Shown here: one piece after another, positions 1 to 12,400 of the stretch | Layout: the number at the start of each line of letters is the position of its first letter | How positions within the stretch are numbered: position 1 is the first letter of the stretch | NCBI RefSeq assembly: GCF_963676685.1 | Contig: NC_092349.1 | Span: 58,449,431-58,513,430 of the forward strand | Direction: 5' to 3' | DNA length: 64,000 nucleotides | From: Mytilus edulis | Lineage: Eukaryota; Mollusca; Bivalvia; Mytilida; Mytilidae | Made by a program: the position numbers and the translations under genes | The notes under the pieces: generated by a model | The model's database searches: none | Seen by the model: only the letters and a program-made list of their open reading frames with translations | What the model was told of the DNA's origin: nothing

Positions 1-145
1 TAAGTTTCAAGTTGATGTAACTTTAACATCATCAAAAACTACCTTGACCAAAAGCGAACGGACGCACGGACGAACAAACGGACGAACAGAGGCACAGACC
101 AGAAAACATAATGCCCCTCTACTATCATAGGTGGGGCATAAAAAT
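1..145 (-). repeat. GGGGCAT dispersed repeat, partial copy
   Basis: The segment is the reverse complement of the family seen complete at 42908-43214. It has a GCCCC(A/T)C...GGGGCAT start, then CCGTTCGT-type simple repeats, then a block containing TTTTTGATGAAGTTGAAGT. Here it is cut by the window edge. It lies downstream of the end of the TBC-like gene. Confidence 0.75.
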
Positions 146-439
146 CAGAATATCTCATAAAATATCTATTAAAAACAGTGGAAGATCCAGAATGAAGGTT
201 GGCCATTAGTGAAGCAGGATCTGCTTACCATTCCAGATCACCTGATACCAACATGTTTTTTATAGGGTTTATGTTGTTCATAAATATGAATATCAGAAAC
301 AAATACAAAGTTTAAACATTTATAGTTATATATTTAATCTACTTTCTTATTTAGACTAAATTCATCAAGCACAGATATTCCGTCTACTAATTCCTTCTTT
401 AAAAATTCAATTAAAATGAGCTAAATTATGAAATCAGTT

Positions 440-3400
440 TCATGCTTGTCTTGAGAGAACTTTCAGTTTAATAATATTTTTAAGCACCTCTTTCATAGTT
501 TTGTAATCTCTAGCCTCCATGAATTTGTATCTTAGAAGTTCTACCAAGGCCAGACTGAAGTTCTTCAGGACACTGTCGCTCCAATTCTGCATAAAAAGCT
601 GGTCCCATACATACATCACTCCAGGTGTATCTAACACACTCACAAACCCCTAAAACATATACACATGTAAGAAATAACTCATAGAATACATAACTCTATA
701 TACACATGATAGGAATTATTCATGGAACCTAACATACTAAAAACCCCTAAAGGCTTCAAAATTTTAAATACAAATGTAAGGAATAACTCATGGAAAGCAT
801 AACTCTATTTACAAATGTAAGAAATAATTAATGGAATCTAAGATACTCAAGAACCCCTAAAGCATATACACATGTAAGAAATAATTCATGGAATACATAA
901 CTGAGATGGAAGATTATTAAGAGTAGCATTATCAATGAGAAAATTTATCTCCCAAACACTGATACGGAAAAATTAAAAATTCACAAATCCTAGTGATGAA
1001 TATTTTTTAAACCAAATTAGAACATTCAGGCATAAATTCAGATAAATTGTAAGGAGCATAGTTCATATCTTGTTAAACTTTTCATGTTGTTTTCAGTTAA
1101 TTTAAACGTACCCTGAAGAATATAAAATTACAGGTGCTTCAATGATCAAAAAGCCTATCTTTTGTTTAGAAAGTAAATGTAATATATCCTTTTTGAATCC
1201 ATAATGTGATTCCTTGCTTAAAATATTTTTTTTTAGCTTTAATTCATTGAATTATGATAGTTTAAACTCAATAATACATTCCTAAATTAAAGTTTATATT
1301 ATCATTTATAATTCTAACCAGAAAAAATGTCAGCACTTATCAAATGGATATGTCTTAATAATTTAACAGTATCTTTTTGTTAACACATATAAACTTTTAC
1401 ATGTTTTATATTGACCAATCAAATCCAACTTATGCAAATTATTAGAGAATAAGCCAATAATTGGAGTTATTATTTTTATAACAATTTGTAATTACCTCCC
1501 CTATCCACCGTCTGAAGAAAACCAGAGGGTCAGCCAGTAATTCAGTGGTAATATTTTCTTCTCTTTTACTTCCTGGAGTAGCCTTCAGAAGTTCCTCAGC
1601 CTTAGCTTTCTCTATACTAATCAACTGATGCAGAAATTCCTGTAGTTATACAAGTATTATTTCAATTTAATTTGAGATCATTCTATTTTTATACCAGACA
1701 TTCCATTTGAAAAAGAACAAGTACTCCAAAATGTACACGAGAGTTTAAAATGGTAAATGAAAGAGCTTTGATAAATTCTTTATTGTTACATTTCCCCATT
1801 ATATGATAACCATGATAACCTAAAGCTATCTGTCAATGTTTAATACAATGGTATCCAATTTCAAATCTAATGTCAAAGTGTGTTACTTGGAAGCTTTATA
1901 TTACAACAGATGTTTGTCTGGAAAGAAAAGAAAATACAGCGAATAATATAAGTTTAAGTAAATTTATTCATATTATCTGTCTACTTAAATGGTGAAGTTA
2001 AATTAAGAAATTACAATGTGTAAAGATATCTTGATTTTTTGTTGATAGATTGATAAATGAATGCTGAAACATCCAGTGGCAAATAATATATGCATTGTTC
2101 AAGATATGTCAAATGAATTTACAGAATTAATGATCAGGTAAAAAAAGATCAAGTTCGATTTATTGACCTTAACAGTTTGTGTTACTATGGTTTTTAGGAA
2201 AGCACATGTATAAAGATCTGAGAAAAGTTGAAGTACCTTTTTGCTGACCTTAACATTTTGTGTTACTATGGTTTTTAGATAAGCACACATATAAAGATCA
2301 GAGAAAAGGTGATATATCTTTTTGCTAACCTTGACATTTGTGTTACTATGGTTTTTAGGTAAGCACATGTATAAAGAAAGAACAAAATATGTACCTTTTT
2401 GTTGACCTTGACATTTGTTGTTGCTATGGATTTCAGATGAGTATAAAGGTCAGGGTCAGTCAACATCATTGTATTCATGACTTGTTCTGCTATAGCAAAC
2501 ACCTGAGGCCAAGTGGGAAAACAGCTGGAGTTTAACAGATCTAAGTACATGGCAACTTCATATACATGTTCACCTGAAAATATACACATATATTATACAT
2601 GAACTGGATCTAAGTACATGGCAACTTCATATATGTGTTCACCTGTTAAAGTACATACATGTATTTTGAATTTTCCTGCTTGAATTGATAGCAGGGAACA
2701 AGACACTGTTAGAGAAGACAATGTTTACATAATTTGGAAATAAAACTTTAATTTATGTGTGGGTGCAATCTTTTTTTAAATTAGCTAAATACATGTACAT
2801 ATGTGTCTGAGGTGATATTGGCCATGTATTTATCACATGTTAACCATAATAAAGGAGTAGGTTCAGTAAGACCCCTTTTTGGCCCCAAAACATAACAGTT
2901 TTACAAAATTGTGAAAATGTAATCTTTAAGCTATCTATTGGAAAGAAGAATGCTTCTGCTACATAAATGTGGGCTGTTTTTGACAATATAATGCACATAC
3001 ATCAGGTACTAGCATCATAAAGTCATGCTAAATTATTGCAATCTTCCCAATTTTAGCATTTTAGTTAAATTTAAGACGGTTTCCGTCTTAAATGAAAGTG
3101 GCTGCATTCGTGTTCATTCATAATATTGAAATGTAAGTTGTATTGGATGATGATACATCATTTATATAAAGGTTGAGGATGAAAATGGTTTTTGTCAAAA
3201 ATGAAAGTGGCCGCCACTTTCATTTTTGACAAAAACCATCTAAAAAGTGATGTTTTTTGGCATATGGACCATAATTTGCTATTGGGCTCCGTTTCCTATA
3301 ACTATAGAAAAGTGATAAAATTTGAATTACTGTAAGAAAAGTTGTAACTACATCTAAAGATGCCATTATTTTTATTAACATACAAGTGTATGCTACTCTT

Positions 3401-6400
3401 CCCTAGAAAAAAAATTGAAATATACGAATTTCAAAGATTCTACAACCGTATTTTTGTGTCGTTTCTCGCGTTACTTTTTGCTTCCGAAGAGCATAACGCT
3501 GACTGATTTATAGATAATCGTCACCGGCAAATTCGTAACTTTTGCTTTCAAATAACAAAGAACATCGACCAATAAGAATAGTGAGAAGAAAATGCCGAGA
3601 ACTATAAGTATTTATGTAGCAGATGTAAGAACAGTGGCGTGATTTTTGTGTCCGATTTCGTAACGCAAATTTTAGATGATGTAATCTGCTTTGTTGTAAT
3701 AGAATTCTTAAAAACAATATGCAAATATGAACTCTCGCGAGATGTTCAAACAGGTAAATCAGAGATGATTTACATTCTTGTTTTGATCTTCGTAATAATT
3801 ATGTAAGAAAATGACGTTATCGTTATGCGTTACATTTCACACGAAACAGAAGTCCAGTTATTTATTAAAATTGTTTTTGTCCTTAAGTTCTAATCATTTC
3901 CGGTCATACGTGAAACATGTGACTAACATGTGATCACGCCCTTACAGCCGGACATACGATATACTAGTTTTAAACATTGTTTTTGTTTCCAACGGGATGT
4001 TAGCAAACATAATCTGTAGACTTGTTTCGACTTGTTTAAAAAAGGAAAATACAATTTTCAAAGATATTGCGCCGGGGGTCTATTATTATTCCTATGTGCA
4101 TAATGTTACATACGATCTTGTGTGAAAATAAATGCCCAATGACTTGACAAAATTGATTTCAAATTTGACCGACGTTTAAACACACTACGTTTCCCAATAA
4201 CGATGTAAAGAGTCCTTGGAAAATTCAATCGAAATTACGTCTCTTATCATGTTGCCGATGTTCGTTGGATTGATTTTGCTTCATCAGTAAATATTACTGG
4301 ATATTTTAGGTGAATAAAGATAATTAAATGAAAAATGCATGTTAATATACCGTTACACTAGGAATGTACAAAGTTGGTAACTTTGTCACAATTTTTAATT
4401 ATTTTTTTTTTATTCATGTTCTGCAAACACTTTTCAGAAACTCAATAAACTTGTCAAAGGAAAAGTAAACTTTTACCAGGCATGACTTGAAAGGAAGTAC
4501 TTTATTGATTTTAGCCCACTAAAGTAGGTTAAAATGTGGAAACCATGTAGATGGTGTACAGGTCACAAATATCACATGGTGCCTATTTTAAAGATTTTAA
4601 TTCAAAGTTAAAAGTTTTTTTCTTTACTGGATTTAAAGAAGTTTACATTGCCAATGATTTGGAATAAATTTTATATAACTCGAATTTCAAAACCAAATAT
4701 AAATATATTTTTTTGGCCAAAACATCAAGATACAACGATTATGGTATCCTGTATCAATGAAGAAAATATGGAAAATTCTGAATAAATTGTACTAATTGTT
4801 TTCAAAACAAGCACATATTTAGGAGTTTTATAATACTGTTAAATTTAAGATGGATTTTAAGAAAAAGTATACTGTTCAGATTATTTTAAGCAGATTTTGA
4901 AATAAAATAAAACTAAAAAAATGCTTTCGGTTTCTTATGGTTTCCTGTCACGTTTAAAAAAAACTTAAATATAACATTGAAAATAGATTTTAAATATTAA
5001 CATGAAGCAAGTAACACTAGTAATGGTGTTTATTTATGCCTTTTGAATTATATTGTGCAAAATAAAGAAAATAAAGATTGGTTTCCTGTTTGGTTTCCTG
5101 TCACGTAAACGGTGAATCAAAATGTATTAATTTTTTCTCGAAAAACTCAATTGTTCCATTCATACTATTCTAACACCAACACAACCCACAAAATAAAAGT
5201 TAAAATTTTAGAACTTATAAAAAAGGATACAAAAAGAAACCAAAGGCCGAATACCAAATTATGGTCCATATTTGATAGATTTTTCATATTTAAGCTTGAA
5301 TCGGAGTGTTTTTAATGACTAAATCAGTTGAAATCTTTCACATAAACTAATCGAATCAATTAAAATAGACACTTAAGTGTTTAAAAAGTGTCTAAAATCT
5401 TTCAGTACTAGATGACCTTGAAATTTGAGGCCAAAATCAGCCCTTACCGGACCTACTCCTTTATACTTGTATGATGAAAATTAAAAGATATCTGAGTATA
5501 TGTCAATAAGAAAGCAGCTCAATGACACAAATTTCCCAAAATGACATCTAAATATCAATATAGTCCAACAAGTAAGTGTCTTTATAATATGTCAAGCTCT
5601 ACATTCCAATTTTACTCATTTAATTTCTTATTTGGTATTGGTGTCAAAGTGTATACTGACAAAATAGTAGTATTTTACCTATTTCTGTTGTAGTATTAGA
5701 ACTCCTTTGGAAGGCCAGTTGTAATGGGAACAGCCAATGTATAAGATAAGGTTCATAACTTCTGTCATAGACATACAGCACGTTCAGTGCACGACAAGAT
5801 TCTTTAATGTGAGAATCAGATTTGTAAGCAACCATACTGGTTGTTTTATTGTATGTCTGCAAATATATATAAAATAAATGTGAGTTAAAGGGTGTCAGAA
5901 ATAAGAAATATAAATATAAATGTTAAAATGACACTAAAAAACAAAAAAAATCCTCAAGCCAATTTTTATTTCAAGTTTAGATTACATTCTATATTAATTC
6001 TCAAGTGCATTTGGAAGGGGTTTATAGTAAAGGGTTATTTTTTGGCTAAACTTTTAATTTTAACATTATTTTGGTCTTTAAATACATACACAGTGCTTCA
6101 AAAACATGTAAAAAAATCTATTTTCTTTTTTAATAGGTATTTTACAGTAACGAGATTTTGACAATCTTTTTTTGAAAAGGGGCATCAACTTTTAAGTTAT
6201 ATGAAAATGACCGAAATTAGGTGAAAAAATTTCCGGATTCTTGATTTTACCTCAATAACAGCAGTCTGTATGAGACCATGAATTGGTGAAAATGTGGCCC
6301 TGCTTATCTTCAAATCTTCTATTCCTCTTGAGACAGCTTTAGCAAACCTTTCTCTAACAACTTTCTCAACATTACTAAAAATGCAAAACATTTTCATTTT

Positions 6401-9400
6401 AAAACAAATAATTTCAATATTGCACTATAAACTCAGAATTATGTGCATGCATTCATCATTGCAATTATTGTACAATGTATGATAATGGGAGATAATAACA
6501 GTTACAGAAAATATTGAACAAAAAAAAAGTGTCATTTTTTTTTAAATAGGAGTTTTTTTTTAAATCATTGGACACATATCTCCAAATTTATCAATAATAA
6601 AAATATTGCAAAAATCCTGAATTATCAGTATTTGTGATGTCAACCAGTGCATACAAAAGAGAATTGTTAAGTTGACAACGTTGGCTATGAGAGGAACTAG
6701 AGTTTACACACAAAACCAATGATCTTAAAAATCTAATTGATAATCACTTTCACATACTGAAAAATCATTAGGAAGTTATCCTTTTTTCAGATGACATAAG
6801 CTAAACTAGAATGTGTTTCTACTTGCCATATCTGAAATCATCTGTTGAAGAATTCGATATGGAGATCACCTGATTTAGGCTGATTACCTCAGAAACTCTT
6901 TAGTTAATATAAAATATGCAAATTGCTTTAAAACCCATTTCTCTTAATAGCAATATCATAATAAAACAGTATATAAGATGCTCTTTTTCAGAACTCCCAC
7001 CCACACATTGCAAATGAAGAAAGCACTATTTTTCCTAGCAAAAGTACAAAAGTAAACTATTGGTCAAGTACAAGTTTCCATGATGTTTTTTTTCTGCTTT
7101 TAGCCATTATTTCTGATGTACTGCATGTGTCTTATTGTTTTTTATTTTTTAATATTCCTAATACAATGTGTTTTGTTGCAGACAACTCAAACTCGAACCG
7201 TCATGTTTTTCACTACGTTTCATGTCATTTCAATCTATACTGTACATGAACTACTAAAGGAAGAGAACAATTTCATTGAGCCCCAACTCCTGTGAAACAA
7301 TACAAAGTGAGAAATATTTGTATAATAACATATAAATGTAGTGTTTTGAACTTCCTAAATTTGTCTTTGAAACAATCTTTTTTTAACTGAAAACACCAAT
7401 TTTTGAGAAAATATCCAAATTAGGAGAGAGTAATTAATCCATGTCTTTTATGCTTTTGCACATGGTTATTCGACAAACTGACTGCAAAATTACTTTTTTA
7501 ACACTTGCCTAATTGTACCACTATTTTTACAGACATATTCTAGTATATACTAAACATATAAAAAAGTTTTTTAAGGAACTGTCATTACTGATTTCTATCA
7601 ATGTCATTATTTGTCATATAAAAATGGTAAAACCAAGCTTAATAGTCTCTGATTTAAACTGAACTAGTTTTTGATCAATCTAATTCATAACTCATTAACA
7701 TGGCTGGGAATCATAATTTTATTCATACATTAATGTGTCATTAGAAGATGATGATTTTAATCAATTGGTAAGAGATCATTAATATACATATTATTCATTA
7801 ATATAAAACACACTTATTCCAAGTATAAGTAAAATGTATGTATAGGAATATTCATGATTGTTATAAAATTAATGATAATTAGACCAAATAATTAAAAAAA
7901 TTGTCTTGAAATTCACAAATTTAGTAGAGTTCTCCCTAAGACATGTCCGTGAGTCCTGGATTCATAAAAATTTCTAAGTAATTTTTATCATTTTACAACA
8001 AAATTAAAAAAAAAATCTTAACTTGATGTCTATTCACTGTTTTCATTGAGACAAATACAACAAGACTATGTCCATAGTACAAGGATGCCCCAATCACAGT
8101 ATCTATTTCCATGTTTTAGTGGACCATGATGCATGAAAATGGGGTCAAAACTCTAATTTGGCATTAAAATTAGAAAGATCTTATAATAAGGAACATGTGT
8201 CCTAAGTTTCAAGTTGATAGAACTTCAACTTCATCAAAAACTACCTGACCAAAAACTAACCTGAAGTACAGACGGAGGAACAACCAGAAAACATAATGCC
8301 CATAAATGGGACATAAAAATTATATAACCATAAAATTTCACACTGACCAAAGATGACGATTCCCAGGACTTGCCTTCTAAAATCCTTGATGAGAATTCTA
8401 TTTATATTATCAAGAGCTATTCATATTGTAATGTTAGGAAATAATAATTCTCAAATGAACAGCTTGATTCTAATATCAACTAGATTTCCAATAGTTTTGA
8501 GTTTTCACTTCTAATTTTTATTTGCAATGGCTCTTGATAATTAAAATTAAAATTGACCACTTACAAGAAAATTTGCTAAACTCATGTATAAATTTTCTGT
8601 AAAAAAAAACACATTCTTAAGTACATGTAAGAGTTCTGTGTTTCTGCTGATTCTGCAATGTATTTGATTACTATACTAGCTCTTTGCATGCAGTTTCCAT
8701 AATTTTATCACAATGTCACCTTTTTTTTAGCACAATATCTAGTCACACAGACTTACCAGTCACTCGGCTCTCTTGAAAATCATAAAGAAATTTTACAATT
8801 TATACACTATTTAAGTATTATTCAAAAATTATCTATATAATTGTGTGCTTGAAGAGATTAGTTTAAACATGTCCTAAAACTCTGGATTTAATTTCTATGT
8901 ACCCTATGAATGAATTTTTATCCATTTTCAGATAATTTTTCACAGATTCAATAATTTCACTAACATTTGAGGAAAACTTTCTGAATTATATTAAGCCCAA
9001 AAGAAAAATTCTGTTAAAAAAGCTTTATTATCTCTTTATAGTTCAAATTTAGGTCAACACTAAAATAACAGGCATTAATTTATGTTTGCGTTATACTTTA
9101 CAAAAACATTTTCCTTTTCCTGAAAATTATACAATGGATTCATTTATTTTCATGAGTATCAATTTTTCGTTGATTGAGGAAAAGTTCCATTTTCCTGGAT
9201 ATTAGATTTTGTGGTTTCCTTAAGTCAGCATATATTTATATACAGAACATTCAAAATTGGTTGAACACTTAAATTCATGGTTTCCCTGTACGCAAGAAAT
9301 CCACAAAAATTGGTTTCCAACGAATAACAATGATTTCATAGTAAATCAAATTTACAAATCACAATCGAGTATTTACCCTTCGTGCAATCTTTTCCTTTCT

Positions 9401-12400
9401 TCTTTGAAGAGAACATCAGACCACATGAAGCTTCTGAGTGCCCCAGGGAGTTGTCTCCCATGCAGACTTCTGGCCACATGATCAAACTTTCTTGGATCTC
9501 GTTCCAGTACCGCTAGAATGGACCTGCCTATAGCATCACTCTGTGGGCCCCACAATGGTGGAGGGTCCCCATCAACTCTCTGTACCATTTCTGCAAATAA
9601 AAAATAAGCAATATATTTGAAACAGATATTTGTTGATAATAGTGCTATTTCTTTAGAGTTCATGTAGGTTACAGTAAATAGGCTATGACTTGTATCATGT
9701 GTATTTTTCTAAGATTTTGCATACAAATTTGATTTGTTAAACTTTTAAAACTGAAAATCAAGGAAATAAGGCATATATCTCTTTTATTATTCATATATTA
9801 CTGATATTACTTATAAAGTAGTATGCAAAATTTTAGCAAAATCTGTGACATGGTCATTTACTTGACCTTATATTTTCCATTTATCTATTGAAATGATACA
9901 TTCAAATAAAATTAGAGAACGGAAACGAACAATTCAGCAATTTTCCATTTGGAAAGGGGCATAAGAATGGTTAAAGTGACGCCACCAAAATTCAAACTTG
10001 ATCTGTGTTTTTTGTTATAAGCCTCGTGTATAAGTTTCATAGCATTTGGTAAAGGCGAACTAAATACGAAGAATGGAAACCAATTTTGGGATGTACAGAC
10101 ATAGAGTGCAACCTACGGGCATATGGACAAACCTATGAACGTATGGACAAGGGTTAAATTTATTGCCTTTTCAGCTACAGCAGGCCATAAAAATCATTGA
10201 AATTTCTTCATACCTTTGATAGCAGCTGATGATGGCTTCTTTTCTGAGGCAGGTGTTGATATAGATGACGATAATGAATTAACTTTATGTCTACTAGGGG
10301 CCGGAATCTTCAAATCAAGTTTCCTCTCCATCATAATTTCACTTAACTTCTTTTTCTACAAATAAATTAAATATAAATTTTTCTATTTACATTCTATAAA
10401 ATGGCAAAACATCAAATGAATAGTTGAAGGATTATTGTGTTTCTATATAATTGTTATTTTCTATGTCGTTTGGTCTCTAGTGAAGAGTTGTCTCAATGGC
10501 AATATATTTAAACAAGTTTGAACTTTTCACCTGCTTCATTGACCAAGTACCACACTTTCTGATTCTGATGATTTGAACAGACAGAAAGTCAATAAAGTTT
10601 CATAATCAGCCCTTAATAGTAGCTTCATTATTAAGAATTAGTCGTCCTGAATATGCATGAAATATTTGCCACTGGACATAAGCAACCAACAATCAATCAA
10701 TTAAGAATTAGTATCACTTAACTTTTCTTGTCTTCATGAAAATAAGACTACCCATTTGTTTTTTTCTTCAATAGTACTGTTTCAGGGGTATCTATATTCT
10801 TAGGAGATGCTACACACTTACAGTGACACTTTGAGGTCAAACCATGAAAATTAAGATCTTCAAACTATCAACTTAATCTTGATGTTTAAAACTTACCGAT
10901 AATTCTTGTTCCTGTCTGTATAACTCTCTATCAAGTCCTCTGTTAAATATGTTATAAGAATGCTGCATAAACTCAGAATAATCCTGTGGTACATCTCTGC
11001 AAATACAAACATTTAATTTTCAAAAATAGTCCTAATATAAATCAAAACTTCTTTACATTGATTCTTTTGTGTTTTTTTTTGGTAAGAATAGTTCAGCCAA
11101 ATCACAAAATAATGCCTAAAATTATAGTAGACAAATTACAAGAAAGAGCATAAACATGGTACACATATATATATGTCAATATTGAGTGATAAACATGATC
11201 TTTTCATTGAAATGGTCTCACTACCTCAAATATAATAATTATAGAAAAAAATAAAAAATCTTGCTGTAAAGAAGAGAATTTTCCTTCAAACAAAAAAAAT
11301 ACCTGAAAAAGAGAAAACGAGGAACAAAACTTTTCTTGTATGCATCAAATGTTACAATCTATATTAATAGTTAAAGAATCAATTAAAAAACTGAAAACAA
11401 AGACACAATGAGCTCTGTGCATTTTACTAAAATTTGATCTAAAATCTAGGACAACTCACCCATTGTTTCCTGCCCCCAACATTTTTTGGTAACCTATATC
11501 TTTAACACATTTATACATCTGGCTGTTTAAGTAGGCCTGGGCTTCTTTTAATATTTTCTGTTTCTCATGATGTGCCATGTTTGGTGGTTCCTGAAAGAAG
11601 AACAACTCATTTATATTTTATTTAACAAAAACTAATAAAAGATTTTAAGTAAAACACTTTGCTTTTACCTGAGAGCCAAAAGTGATTTCTAGTCACCCTG
11701 GATTCAAAAAGTTCATTTCCTAGATTTGGTTTACAGTGGTGGATCCAGAACTTTTCCTAAGGGGGGGCCCGCTCCAGTCATGCTTCAATGATTCCCTATA
11801 TAATCAACCAAATTTTTCCTACATAAGGGGGGCCGGGCCCCCAGGGCCCCCCTGGATCTGCCTATGGTTTAATAATAATATGGATTCAATTATTTTCGTG
11901 GGTATCAATTTTTTGTGGATTGAGAAAAAATGTGTTTTCATTGATATTTGATTTTTTTGTTTTGCCAAAGTTTGCATGCATACAAGCATACAGACAATGT
12001 GAACTTGGTCTAACATTGAAATTTGTGATTCACCTATACCCACAAAATCAACGAAAATTTATATCCCACTAATTTCAAATAATGAATCCCAAGTACAATT
12101 TGTTTCTCGTGAAAGAAATGTCACCATTAACTTTTTGATAATAAATAGCAGTAAAGTAAAAACAAGCACTTCTCTATTCCTAAGTCTCAACAATTCTACC
12201 CATTAGTTTCAAAAAGAGAAGTCAGTTCTCCTTATAGTAATGCTTATCAGAATTAGATTCCAGTCTGCAACATTGATTTGGGAAGCAACCCTTAAAAGGA
12301 ATTATGGAAAATATGTTTCTGCTTTAACCAAGGATTCAACAGTGCATTAAATTTAAACACAGGATGGAAAACAGAAAATAATTAAGAGCTATGATATTCA

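Noticed and set aside
9257..9481. Plus-strand 74-codon frame
   Set aside because: It is antisense to exon 6 of the TBC-like gene, which has phase-consistent splice sites and a recognisable protein sequence.
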